64,000 bases of DNA from an uncultured Prevotella sp. (GTDB lineage: Bacteria; Bacteroidota; Bacteroidia; Bacteroidales; Bacteroidaceae), in NCBI GenBank assembly GCA_902464615.1, contig CABQKA010000004.1:1-64000 (forward strand), in the 5' to 3' direction. Each line of letters opens with the position of its first letter. The stretch's first letter is position 1. The position numbers and the translations under genes are program-made. This document shows positions 52,101 to 61,502 of the stretch, in pieces. Below the pieces are notes generated by a model that was not told where the DNA came from, ran no database searches, and was given only the letters and a program-made list of their open reading frames with translations.

Positions 52101-55100
52101 ATGAAATTGAAAATATTTATAGAGCGCCCCGTACTGTCCATTGTCATCTCTGTGGCAATCGTACTCGTGGGCATCATCTCGCTGCTCACCCTGCCCGTCG
52201 AGCAGTTTCCCACCATAGCCCCGCCTACGGTGGAAGTGACCACCAGCTACCCCGGCGCCAATGCCGAGACCGTGCAGAAGTCCGTCATCATACCGCTGGA
52301 GGAAGCCATCAACGGCGTGGAAAACATGACCTACATCAACTCCACCGCCTCCAATGCCGGCGATGTCTACATCACCATCTATTTCAAGCAGGGCACTGAC
52401 CCCGACTTGGCGGCCGTAAACGTACAGAACCGTGTGTCGAAGGCGCAAGGCCAGTTGCCGGCCGACGTGACCCGTATCGGCGTCGTGACGAACAAGCAGC
52501 AGAAGTCCATGCTGAAAGCCGTCACCCCCTGGAGTCCGGACGACAGTTACGACACGCAGTTTCTGAACAATTATCTGGCGATAAACGTTATCCCCCGTCT
52601 GAAACGTGTGAGCGGTGTGGGCGAAGTGACGCTGCTCGGCTCCAACTACAGTATGCGGATATGGCTGAAGCCCGACGTGATGGCCCAGTATGGCTTGGTT
52701 CCTGCCGACGTGACCAACGCCCTCGCTGCGCAAAACATAGAATCGGCCACCGGTTCATTCGGTGAAAACTACGAGGGGGTGTTCCAATACACGATGCGGT
52801 ACAAAGGCCGTCTGGCCACACCCGAAGAGTTCGGGAATATCGTCATCAAATCGCTCCCGACAGGGGAAGTCTTGCGTCTGAAGGAAATTGCCCGTGTCCA
52901 GCTGGGTGACGAAGCCTACAATTACCGCAGCATGACCAACGGGCACGCTGGTGTCCAGTTCATGGTCTATCAGACAGCCGGCTCCAACGCAACCGAGGTG
53001 ATCAACGCTATTGACGCGCAGCTCGCGGAAATGTCCGAGGACTTGCCGGAGGGAATAGAGTTCGGGGAACTGTATTCTACGAAAGACTTCTTGGATGCGT
53101 CGATGCACCAGGTGATTAAGACGTTGTTTGAAGCGTTCCTGCTTGTCGTCATCATCACCTACATATTCCTGCAGGATGTAAAATCCATGATTATTCCCAC
53201 TATCTCAATATTGGTGTCGCTTGTCGGGACGTTTGCTTTCATGTCGCTTGCCGGATTCAGTATCAACCTGCTGAATTTGTTTGCTTTGGTACTTGCCATC
53301 GGCATCGTCGTGGACGATGCGATTATAGTGGTCGAAGCAGTACAGGCACGGTTCGATGCCGGTTACAAGTCTTCCTACATGGCCACGTTCGACGCGATGG
53401 GAAGCATTACGTCCGCCATCATCACTACCACGCTGGTGTTTATGGCCGTGTTCATCCCTGTTTCAATGATGGGCGGCACTTCCGGTACGTTCTATACCCA
53501 GTTCGGTATCACGATGGCGGCTGCGGTAGGCATATCGGCCATCAACGCCCTGACGCTTTCGCCTGCACTTTGTGCCTTGATGCTGAGACCCTATCTGAAT
53601 GAAGACGGGCAAATGAAACGGAACTTTGCCGCCCGGTTCCGCGTCGCGTTCAATGCGGCGTTCAGCGTGGTTTCCTCCCACTATATAAAAGGAGTCCTGT
53701 TCTTTGTCCGCCGGCGTTGGCTGGCCGTGGGCGGACTGGCCTGCGTGGCGGTCGCGCTGGCCTGGATGATGAATACGACCAAAACCGGCCTTGTGCCCGA
53801 TGAAGACATGGGCTCGGTAATGGTAAACGTCACTACTCCTCCGGGGAGTTCGCTTGCCCAGACTTCCGCTGTGATGGAAGAAATCGAGAGGCGGCTGGAC
53901 AGCATACCCGAAATCAAGATTGCTTCCGAAACGGCTGGTTACGGGTTGATCGGCGGTGCCGGTCCGTCCAGCGGTATGATTATTGCCCAATTGACCGACT
54001 GGTCGGAACGTAAGGAAGATCAAAGCGGGATTGACGCCGTTCTGGCCAAAATCAACGGTTTCGCTAAGGATATGCCCGGTGTGCAGATATTTGCCATGGC
54101 GCCTCCTCTTATTGACGGCTACGGCGTATCGAATGGTTTTGAAATCTACTTGCAGGACCGCGCGGGCGGCGACGTCGCCGGGCTTTACGACGTGGGGCAG
54201 AAGTTCATTTCAGCACTGCTGGAGCGCCCGGAGATAGCTTCGGCCTATACCACGTTCAATGTGAATTTCCCGCAGTATCTTGTGGAAGTGGATGCCGCCA
54301 AATGCCAGCGCGCCGGTACGACGGCCGATGCCGTGCTTTCGACTTTGGCCGGTTATTTCAGCGGGCAGTATGTTTCCAACTTTAACCGCTTTAACAAGCT
54401 CTACCGCGTCATGATACAGTCTTCACCGGAATACCGCATCACGCCTGAGTCGCTCGACAAGACCTTTACCCGTGTGGAAAATGGCGAGATGGCTCCTTTA
54501 AGCCAGTTTGTGAAGCTGACCAAGGTGTACGGCCCCGAGTCGCTCGGCCGCTTCAACCTGTACAGCGCGATGGGCATCAACGGCGAAGCGGCCCAGGGAT
54601 ACAGCTCGGGCGACGCTATTCAGGCCATCCAGGAAACGGCCGACGAGGTGTTGCCGCGCGGCTACGGCTTTGAGTTTGCCGGACTCTCCCGCGAGGAAAG
54701 CCAGACTACGAACAATACGGCTATTATCTTCCTGATCTGCACCGTCTTCGTCTACCTCATCCTCTGCGGTCTGTACGAGAGTTTCTTCGTGCCGTTCGCC
54801 GTCATTCTCGCCGTGCCGTTCGGACTCATGGGCAGCTTCCTCTTTGCCAAACTGATGGGGTTGGAAAACAATATTTACATGCAGACGGGGCTTATCATGC
54901 TCATCGGCCTGCTTTCCAAAACCGCCATCCTGCTTACGGAGTATGCTTCCGAACGTCGCCGCGCCGGCATGTCGCTGGTGCAGGCCGCGCTGGCCGCAGC
55001 CAAAGTCCGCTTGCGCCCTATCCTGATGACCATTCTGGCTATGATATTCGGGCTTTTGCCGTTGATGTTTGCCACCGGCGCGGGGGCTAACGGCAATTCG

Positions 55101-55295
55101 TCACTCGGTTCGGGCGTTATCGGCGGGATGATATTCGGCACGTTGGGCATCCTGTTTTTCGTGCCGGTGTTCTTCGTCATTTTCCAATATATACAGGAAA
55201 AGGTGAAGCCGGTGGATTTCCTGCCCAGTCCCGATTGGCAGATTCAGGGAGAGATAGACGATATTAAAGAAATGAAGAAAGAGAAAAAGTCATGA
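52101..55295 (+). CDS. RND multidrug efflux permease (AcrB/MexB type, HAE1)
   Basis: A 1064-residue proton-driven exporter with twelve transmembrane helices and two large periplasmic loops. The start FIERPVLSIVISVAIVLVGIISLLTLPVEQFPTIAPPTVEV is the HAE1 signature. The proton relay is present: Asp405-Asp406 in IGIVVDDAIIVVEAV and the TM10 lysine in GLLSKTAILLTEYA. Likely substrates are hydrophobic drugs, bile salts or detergents, by family. It follows the adaptor by 15 bases and overlaps the channel gene by four. Confidence 0.96.
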   Translation: MKLKIFIERPVLSIVISVAIVLVGIISLLTLPVEQFPTIAPPTVEVTTSYPGANAETVQKSVIIPLEEAINGVENMTYINSTASNAGDVYITIYFKQGTDPDLAAVNVQNRVSKAQGQLPADVTRIGVVTNKQQKSMLKAVTPWSPDDSYDTQFLNNYLAINVIPRLKRVSGVGEVTLLGSNYSMRIWLKPDVMAQYGLVPADVTNALAAQNIESATGSFGENYEGVFQYTMRYKGRLATPEEFGNIVIKSLPTGEVLRLKEIARVQLGDEAYNYRSMTNGHAGVQFMVYQTAGSNATEVINAIDAQLAEMSEDLPEGIEFGELYSTKDFLDASMHQVIKTLFEAFLLVVIITYIFLQDVKSMIIPTISILVSLVGTFAFMSLAGFSINLLNLFALVLAIGIVVDDAIIVVEAVQARFDAGYKSSYMATFDAMGSITSAIITTTLVFMAVFIPVSMMGGTSGTFYTQFGITMAAAVGISAINALTLSPALCALMLRPYLNEDGQMKRNFAARFRVAFNAAFSVVSSHYIKGVLFFVRRRWLAVGGLACVAVALAWMMNTTKTGLVPDEDMGSVMVNVTTPPGSSLAQTSAVMEEIERRLDSIPEIKIASETAGYGLIGGAGPSSGMIIAQLTDWSERKEDQSGIDAVLAKINGFAKDMPGVQIFAMAPPLIDGYGVSNGFEIYLQDRAGGDVAGLYDVGQKFISALLERPEIASAYTTFNVNFPQYLVEVDAAKCQRAGTTADAVLSTLAGYFSGQYVSNFNRFNKLYRVMIQSSPEYRITPESLDKTFTRVENGEMAPLSQFVKLTKVYGPESLGRFNLYSAMGINGEAAQGYSSGDAIQAIQETADEVLPRGYGFEFAGLSREESQTTNNTAIIFLICTVFVYLILCGLYESFFVPFAVILAVPFGLMGSFLFAKLMGLENNIYMQTGLIMLIGLLSKTAILLTEYASERRRAGMSLVQAALAAAKVRLRPILMTILAMIFGLLPLMFATGAGANGNSSLGSGVIGGMIFGTLGILFFVPVFFVIFQYIQEKVKPVDFLPSPDWQIQGEIDDIKEMKKEKKS

Positions 55296-56665
55296 GTTTC
55301 ATGAAGCTGTTTATTATCCTTTGCGGTGCGGCTGCCATGCTGACGGGCTGCGCCACATACAAGACCTATTCGCGCCCGGACGTGGGAGTGGACAGCCTGT
55401 ACGGGCCGGAGGCCAGGGTCCGTGACACGGCTTCCATCGCCTCCCTTTCGTGGACGGAACTGTTTTCAGACGCTCTTTTGCAGTCGCTTATCCGCGAGGG
55501 GCTGGCAAACAATACGGACTTGGCCGTGGCCCGGTTGCGCGTGGAGGAGGCCGAGGCCACGCTCATGTCTTCGCGCCTGGCCTATTTGCCTGCCCTCTCC
55601 CTGGCGCCCCAGGGCGGACTCAGCAGTTACGGAGGGGCTAAGACCAGCAAAACCTACACGCTGGCGGCCACTGCCGATTGGGAAATAGACCTTTTCGGCA
55701 AGCAGACCAACGCCAAGCGCGGGGCACAGGCCGCCCTCGAAGGTAGCCGTGCTTACAGGCAAGCGGTGCAGACGCAGCTGATAGCCACCATTGCCAACAG
55801 TTATTACAACCTGCTGATGCTGGACAGCCAGCTCGACATCAGCCGCCGCACGGCGGCTTCGTGGGCCGAAGTGCTCCGCACTTATGAGGCCAAGAAGAAA
55901 GTCGGCGAGGCTACCGAAGCGGCCGTGGCACAGGCCCGAGCCAACAAGCTGTCCGTGGAAGCCTCGGTCCTGACGTTGCAAAAGCAGATACGCGCGCAGG
56001 AAAACACGCTGTCTACCCTGCTCGGTTCCGTGCCCCGCCACATAGACCGCACCACGCTGGACGAGCAGCGCTTCCCCGACGAAATGGCTGTCGGCGTACC
56101 GTTGCAGCTGCTTGAACGGCGTCCCGACGTGCGCCAGGCCGAATATGCGCTGGCCCAGGCTTTCTATGCCACTGGCGCCGCTCGTGCGGCTTTCTATCCG
56201 AGCCTTCGGCTGAACGGTACGGCGGGGTGGGCCAGCAACTCCGGCGCCATCATAGCCAACCCCGCAAGCTGGCTGCTGAGCGCCGTCGCCTCCCTCACGC
56301 AGCCCCTGTTCAACCGCGGGCAAAACATCGCGAACTTGCGCATAGCCAAGGCGCAGCAGGAAGAAGCCTTGCTGAACTTCCGGCAAAGCCTGCTGAAGGC
56401 GGGCAGCGAGGTGAACGACGCGCTGGTCCAGTGGCAGACGGCAGGGGAGCGCCTGGAAGTCGTCGGCCAGCAGATTGTCGCCTTGCAGGCCGCCGAACGC
56501 AGCGCACTGCAGCTCATGGAACACAGCACCGGGGCAACCTACCTCGAAGTGTTGGCCGCCCGGCAGGCATTGCTACAGGCCGAACTGACCGAGGCCAACG
56601 ATAAGTTTGACCGGATACAGGGCCTCGTGAACCTTTACCATGCCTTGGGCGGAGGGGCGGAATGA
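55292..56665 (+). CDS. RND outer-membrane channel lipoprotein (OprM/NodT type)
   Basis: 457 residues with lipobox LTGC (Cys20) and the two OEP repeats: LFSDALLQSLIREGLANNTDLAVARLRVEEAEA and RRPDVRQAEYALAQAFYATGAARAAFYPSLRLNG. TADWEIDLFGK is the expected conserved beta motif. It forms the trimeric exit duct of the efflux complex. Its ATG overlaps the permease stop. A terminator follows at 56842-56886. Confidence 0.93.
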   Translation: MSFMKLFIILCGAAAMLTGCATYKTYSRPDVGVDSLYGPEARVRDTASIASLSWTELFSDALLQSLIREGLANNTDLAVARLRVEEAEATLMSSRLAYLPALSLAPQGGLSSYGGAKTSKTYTLAATADWEIDLFGKQTNAKRGAQAALEGSRAYRQAVQTQLIATIANSYYNLLMLDSQLDISRRTAASWAEVLRTYEAKKKVGEATEAAVAQARANKLSVEASVLTLQKQIRAQENTLSTLLGSVPRHIDRTTLDEQRFPDEMAVGVPLQLLERRPDVRQAEYALAQAFYATGAARAAFYPSLRLNGTAGWASNSGAIIANPASWLLSAVASLTQPLFNRGQNIANLRIAKAQQEEALLNFRQSLLKAGSEVNDALVQWQTAGERLEVVGQQIVALQAAERSALQLMEHSTGATYLEVLAARQALLQAELTEANDKFDRIQGLVNLYHALGGGAE

Positions 56666-56781
56666 AGGCCGGAGGCGGGGGGTGGCCATGACGGGTATGC
56701 CGTAGGGGGCGGTACGCTTTTGCCCCGAAAACCGTCCGCGTGCCGCGGAAAGCCTGCCAGATGGTTACGCCGTGGGGAACG

Positions 56782-56828
56782 CATCCAGATGTATCTGGAT
56801 GGTGTACCTGGTGCCGTCCGCACCAGGT
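56782..56828 (+). repeat. Two consecutive stem-loops upstream of a terminator
   Basis: CATCCAGAT (56782-56790) with ATCTGGATG (56793-56801), and ACCTGGTGC (56806-56814) with GCACCAGGT (56820-56828), are both perfect. Together with the terminator at 56842-56886 they make three hairpins in about 100 bases after the RND operon. I see no gene in 56666-57189; this and the two terminators are all it holds. Confidence 0.55.
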
Positions 56829-56841
56829 CTGTCCGCACAGT

Positions 56842-56886
56842 CAGCGACAGCAGAAAGTTTTTTTCTTTCCGCTGTCGCTGATTTTT
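56842..56886 (+). terminator. Terminator of the drug-type RND operon
   Basis: CAGCGACAGCAGAAAG (56842-56857) pairs with CTTTCCGCTGTCGCTG (56865-56880) with one mismatch and a loop of seven T, followed by ATTTTTATTT. Confidence 0.75.
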
Positions 56887-57090
56887 ATTTCTTATAGTCG
56901 GCGACGGGAACCGGAACGGTCCGGGACAGAATGTCTGTCTGGGGATCTTTCTTGTCATTTCGTCCGCCGGTTTGTTTGCTGTCGGACACAACGCCGCGTG
57001 CTTCCGCGGTCCGGTGACGTGTGATTGAAAGGGTGCGGCCAAGCGGGCTGCCGGCGGACAGGCTGCCGCTCTATACGGCCATAAGGGAAA

Positions 57091-57130
57091 GAAAAAATCC
57101 CAGTAGGGAAATTTCTCCTTCCTTACTGGG
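57091..57130 (-). terminator. Terminator of the heavy-metal RND operon
   Basis: On the minus strand CCCAGTA (57124-57130) pairs with TACTGGG (57099-57105), extended by GGAA/TTCC past bulges, followed by ATTTTTTC. Confidence 0.7.
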
Positions 57131-57189
57131 AATTTTGCTTTTTCCATGCGGACGCGGTTGTGGCCGCGTCCGGGGCCGTCTGGAGCAGT

Positions 57190-58362
57190 TCAAAGTTCGT
57201 TTTGGAGCAGCAGTGCGAGGGCTTTTTGATATTCGCCCTCGAGGCGGAGGCGCTCCTGTAGGTTGCGGTAGACGGCGTCGGCTTCGGTGTAATAGTCGGT
57301 GAGGGGCAGCTGCCCGCCGGCCACGGCTTTGCGGAGGGCCTGGAGGGTGGCGTGCATGAGGGAGTCGTCGTAGGCGGCAAGGGCTTCCTCCGTCTGGCGC
57401 AGGGCGGCGAGCTGGGTGCGCAGGTCGCGCTGGGCCTGGAGGCGGACTTCCTCTTGCTGCAATTTCGCTCCTGCAAGGCGCTGGCGGGCAGCCTTTACGC
57501 GGTGGCGCTGGGCGAAGAGGGGGATGGTGGCGCCGACGAGGAGACCGTGGCTGGGGTCGGTGCGGTCCGTGTTGCGGCGGTAGCCCAGTTCGAGCCGGGG
57601 CATCCAGCTTTGGCGGCTGACCTTGACGTCCTGGCGCCGGGCGCTGACGGTGGCTTCGGCGGCGCGCAGGGCGGCGTCACTGCGGAGCAGACGGGCAAGC
57701 AGCGTGTCGGGGTCTGCGGCGACGGGCGCGGGCGGATATTGCCGGGCGTCGAAGGTGACGGGCTGCCCTCCGTTGAGCGCGCGGAGGGCCTGGAGGGCGG
57801 CGTCGCGGGCTTGGGCGTTTGCGGTCTCGGCGGTGCGGATGGCCATGTGGTCCATCTTGATTTTGTTGATTTCGATGAGCGTGGCGTCGCCCTTGGCGAG
57901 GCGCTCTTCGTAGAGGGCCAGGAGCTGGTCGGCGTCACGCCTGCGCTCGGCAAGGAGGGCCTTCTCGCGGATCAGGCGGACGAGGTCGAGGCAATGGAGC
58001 TTGGCTTGGAGCAGAACGTTGCGGCGGGCCGATTCGTATTGCCACCCGTCGGCAGCCTGCTCGAGCCGGGCTTGCTTGCTTCGTGCGGCGTAGAGGGTGG
58101 GGAAGTCGAATCCTTGCGACACGACGAGCTCGGAGCTGGCCAGGCCTTTCACGCCGCGGTGGAAGAAGGGGCTGTATTCGACCGACGGCCCTTCCAACCT
58201 GTTTTCCGCCTTGGCGTCCTGGCGGGCGGCCGCGTAGTCTTGTCTCAGGGCTTGCAGGCCCTTGTTGTTCGCCTCGATGCTTAGCAGGAGGCTGTCTATG
58301 GCCTGCGCCGCGGTGGGGGCGGGCAGGAGCAGGAGCAGTAGGGTCCAGAAATAGTGTTTCAT
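57190..58362 (-). CDS. TolC family outer-membrane channel (CzcC-like)
   Basis: 390 residues from the ATG at 58362, with a signal peptide ending near APTAAQA and no lipobox, unlike the OprM-type channel nearby. OEP-type helical repeats are seen (IEANNKGLQALRQDYAAARQDAKAENRL; LRAAEATVSARRQDVKVSRQSWMPRLELGYRRN). The mature protein is short, as in CzcC and CusC relatives of Bacteroidota. It overlaps the end of the CzcA-like gene by four bases and is the last gene of the metal efflux operon. Confidence 0.85.
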   Translation of the reverse strand: MKHYFWTLLLLLLPAPTAAQAIDSLLLSIEANNKGLQALRQDYAAARQDAKAENRLEGPSVEYSPFFHRGVKGLASSELVVSQGFDFPTLYAARSKQARLEQAADGWQYESARRNVLLQAKLHCLDLVRLIREKALLAERRRDADQLLALYEERLAKGDATLIEINKIKMDHMAIRTAETANAQARDAALQALRALNGGQPVTFDARQYPPAPVAADPDTLLARLLRSDAALRAAEATVSARRQDVKVSRQSWMPRLELGYRRNTDRTDPSHGLLVGATIPLFAQRHRVKAARQRLAGAKLQQEEVRLQAQRDLRTQLAALRQTEEALAAYDDSLMHATLQALRKAVAGGQLPLTDYYTEADAVYRNLQERLRLEGEYQKALALLLQNEL

Positions 58363-61300
58363 GGTCTGTCGTTCTGGGTTTGTGATGTCTGTTTTCGGTT
58401 GCGGTGCATCCATTCGTAGACGATGGGGATGACGAAGGCGTTGAGGAACGTAGACGTCAGCAGTCCGCCAAGGATGACTTGGGCCATAGGACTTTGTATC
58501 TCGTTGCCAGGCTCACTGCCGCGGAGGGCCAGCGGGATGAGCGCCAACGCGGACGAGAGTGCCGTCATGAGTATGGGGTTGAGACGGTCCAGCGAGCCTC
58601 GGACCACGCAGTCGCGGAGAGGGATGCGCTCTTCTTCGTGCAGCGTGTTGTAGCGGTTGATGAGAAGAATGCCGTTACGGGTAGCGATGCCGAAGAGCGA
58701 GATAAAGCCGATGACGGCAGGGATACTCAGTTCGCCCTTGGTCAGCCAGATGGCAAACACGCCGCCAATGAGGGCGAGGGGCAGGTTGAGCAGGACGACG
58801 GCGCTCTCCAGAGCGTGGCGGAACTGCATGTAGAGGAGCAGGAAAATGACGGCGATGCTGATGAGGGAGGCCAGGAGCAGGGTGCGGCTGGCGCTTTGCT
58901 CGCTTTCGAACTGCCCGCCATATTCTATATGGTATCCTTCGGGGAGCTTTATCTCGCGGTCGATGCGGTCCTGGATGTCGTTCACGACGCTGCGGAGGTC
59001 GCGCCCGCTGGTGTTGGCGGAAATCACGATTTTCCGCATTACGTTTTCGCGGTTTATCGTATTGGGTCCGGTGGCCGACACGATTTCCGCTACGTCGGCA
59101 AGGGGGACCTTGCGGCCGTCCGGTGTGTCGAGCATCATGTCGCCTATGCGTTCGAGCGAGCCGCGGTCTGCCTCACTGGCGCGGACCACGAGGTTGAAAC
59201 TCTTGCCGTCTTCGTAGACTTGCGATACTACTTCGCCCGCCATGAGGATGGAGACCATTTCGTTGAATTGCGGGATGGAGACGCCGTACTTGGCAAGGAT
59301 TTCGCGCTTGGGTACGATTTTCAGCTCCGGTCGTTCCACCTGCTGCTCTACGTTGAGGTCCGCGATGCCGTCGACCGTGTGGATGGCCTCCTTAATCTGG
59401 TTGCCCAAGCGGTACATTTTGTTCAGGTCGTCGCCGAAGAGCTTGATGGCAATGCTGGCCTGCGTCCCGCTGAGCATGGCGTCGATGCGGTGGCTGATAG
59501 GCTGGCCTATTTCGATGTTGGCTCCGGCGATGGACGACAACTTGTGGCGCACCTCGTCGAGTACTTCTTCGTGGGAGCGGTCTTTCAGTTCGAAAGGCGC
59601 TTCTATTTCCGAGACGTTGACGCCCAAGGCATGCTCGTCAAGTTCGGCACGGCCTGTCTTCCGGGCAACGGTCTGGATTTCGGGGACGGAAAGCAGCAGC
59701 TCTTCCGCCTGTCGGCCTATCTTGTCCGATTCCTCCAGGGAAATGCCCGGCAGGGAGCTGACGTTGACGGTGAATGACCCTTCGTTGAAGGCCGGCAGGA
59801 AGCTGTGCCCTAAAGTGAAGAAAAGTCCCGCGGCCACGGCGAAGAGGGCGAGTGTGCCGCCCAGAACGCCGCGTTTGTGGTCGAGTGCCCAGGCCAGTGC
59901 TCCGCGGTAATATTTCTTCAGCCATGCGGCGAGGAATGCCTCTTTGGGAAGTCCGTTGCCCTTTTCCTTTCCGCCCAGCAAGAAGCTGCAGAGCACGGGG
60001 GTAAGGGTCAGCGCCACGACCGTGGAGGCAAAGAGCGCCACGATAAAGGCTACGCCGAGCGGCACGAGCATGCGCCCTTCCATGCCACTAAGGAAAAAGA
60101 GCGGCAGGAAGCTGACGATGATGATGAGCGTAGAGTTCAGGATAGGCATGCGTACCTCTCGCGATGCGTTGAATACGACCTTGAGAGTCGGCAACCGTTC
60201 GCCGGGCGGCAGCATACGGTTTTCACGCAGATGCTTCCAGACATTCTCCACGTCGACAATGGCGTCGTCGACCAGCGAACCGATGGCGATGGCCATGCCG
60301 CCCAGGCTCATGGTGTTGATGGTAAAGCCCAGATAGTGGAGCACCAGCAGGGAAACCAATAGCGAAAGCGGCAGTGTGACGAGCGAAATGATTGTGGTGC
60401 GGAAGTTGGCCAGGAAAAGGAATAGGACAATGACCACGAATACCGCGCCTTCGTAGAGCGATTTCTGTACGTTGTGAATGGAGCTTTCGATAAAGCGCGA
60501 CTGCCGGAAAGTGTCGGTCGAGATATGCACGTCGGCAGGGAGGTCTTTCTGCACGTCGGCCAGGACTTTTTCCAACTGTTCTGTCAGCTCTATGGTGCCG
60601 GTGTCGGGTTGCTTGGTTACGGTCAGCAGCACGGCCGGCTTCCCTTTTTCCGAAGCGGTGCCGAGTTTGGGCTGCTGTGCGCCGATTTTCACGTCGGCAA
60701 TGTCTGCCAGCGTGACCGGCGCCGATGTGCCGTTTTCGGTGTTCGCTGTGATGGTGGCGCGGGCTATGTCCTTTATCTTGTCCGAGGAGACAAGGCCGCG
60801 GACGATGTATTCGTTGCCGAACTCATAGACTACGCCGCCGTCGCTGTTCTGATTCATTCCGCGCGTGGCCGCCATCACGTCGGCGAGTGTCACGCCGTAG
60901 TGTTTCATCTTGCCGGGGTGGAGCAGTATCTGGTATTCTTTGATGTCGCCGCCCAGCACGGAGACTTGGGCCACGCCGCCCGTGGAGAGCAGGCGCGGGC
61001 GGATAGTCCAGTCGGCCAGTGTGCGTAGGTCGAGCATCGAAGTGCTGTCCGCCGTGAGGCCTACGATAAGCAGCTCGCCCAGGATGGAAGACTGCGGGCC
61101 TAATGTCGGTTGGCCTACGCCGTCGGGCAGCGAACCTGCCGCCGCCGATAACTTTTCCGAAACAATTTGCCGTGCCTGGTAGATGTCTGTACCCCAGTCG
61201 AACTCTACCCAGACTACGGAGAATCCTGTGGTGGAGGAGGAGCGGACGCGGCGCACGCCGGTGGCGCCGTTGACGGCGGTTTCTAAGGGGAAGGTCACGA

Positions 61301-61490
61301 GCTGCTCCACTTCTTCGGCGGCCATGCCGCCCGCTTCCGTCATGACCACGACGGTAGGCGCGTTCAGGTCAGGAAAGACGTCGACTTCCGTATGGAAAGC
61401 GGTGTAAGTGCCGCCTATGACGAGCAGGACGGAGGCCAGCAGGATGAGCAGCCGGTTGCGGAGGGAGAAACGTATGATATAGTTCAACAT
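58359..61490 (-). CDS. Heavy-metal RND efflux permease (CzcA/CusA family)
   Basis: A 1043-residue inner-membrane proton antiporter of the HME branch. The N-terminus YIIRFSLRNRLLILLASVLLVIGGTYTAFHTEVDVFPDLNAPTV is typical of CzcA/CusA (the VDVFPD motif). The TM4 motif GSLVDDAIVDVENVWKHLREN carries the conserved acids. The substrate may be Zn/Co/Cd or Cu/Ag; I could not decide from methionine or acid positions. It lies 12 bases after the adaptor gene and overlaps the channel gene. Confidence 0.93.
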   Translation of the reverse strand: MLNYIIRFSLRNRLLILLASVLLVIGGTYTAFHTEVDVFPDLNAPTVVVMTEAGGMAAEEVEQLVTFPLETAVNGATGVRRVRSSSTTGFSVVWVEFDWGTDIYQARQIVSEKLSAAAGSLPDGVGQPTLGPQSSILGELLIVGLTADSTSMLDLRTLADWTIRPRLLSTGGVAQVSVLGGDIKEYQILLHPGKMKHYGVTLADVMAATRGMNQNSDGGVVYEFGNEYIVRGLVSSDKIKDIARATITANTENGTSAPVTLADIADVKIGAQQPKLGTASEKGKPAVLLTVTKQPDTGTIELTEQLEKVLADVQKDLPADVHISTDTFRQSRFIESSIHNVQKSLYEGAVFVVIVLFLFLANFRTTIISLVTLPLSLLVSLLVLHYLGFTINTMSLGGMAIAIGSLVDDAIVDVENVWKHLRENRMLPPGERLPTLKVVFNASREVRMPILNSTLIIIVSFLPLFFLSGMEGRMLVPLGVAFIVALFASTVVALTLTPVLCSFLLGGKEKGNGLPKEAFLAAWLKKYYRGALAWALDHKRGVLGGTLALFAVAAGLFFTLGHSFLPAFNEGSFTVNVSSLPGISLEESDKIGRQAEELLLSVPEIQTVARKTGRAELDEHALGVNVSEIEAPFELKDRSHEEVLDEVRHKLSSIAGANIEIGQPISHRIDAMLSGTQASIAIKLFGDDLNKMYRLGNQIKEAIHTVDGIADLNVEQQVERPELKIVPKREILAKYGVSIPQFNEMVSILMAGEVVSQVYEDGKSFNLVVRASEADRGSLERIGDMMLDTPDGRKVPLADVAEIVSATGPNTINRENVMRKIVISANTSGRDLRSVVNDIQDRIDREIKLPEGYHIEYGGQFESEQSASRTLLLASLISIAVIFLLLYMQFRHALESAVVLLNLPLALIGGVFAIWLTKGELSIPAVIGFISLFGIATRNGILLINRYNTLHEEERIPLRDCVVRGSLDRLNPILMTALSSALALIPLALRGSEPGNEIQSPMAQVILGGLLTSTFLNAFVIPIVYEWMHRNRKQTSQTQNDRP

Positions 61491-61502
61491 GGCCGGATGT
61501 GT

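Noticed and set aside
51024..52733. Long minus-strand frame opposite the RND adaptor and permease
   Set aside because: His/Gly/Arg-rich shadow with no domain; the plus strand carries the clear adaptor and permease.
56740..57302. Short frames in the gap between the two RND operons
   Set aside because: They run through hairpins and terminators and have no coding character.
58404..59777. Long plus-strand frame opposite the CzcA-like gene
   Set aside because: Shadow of the metal permease; no recognisable family.
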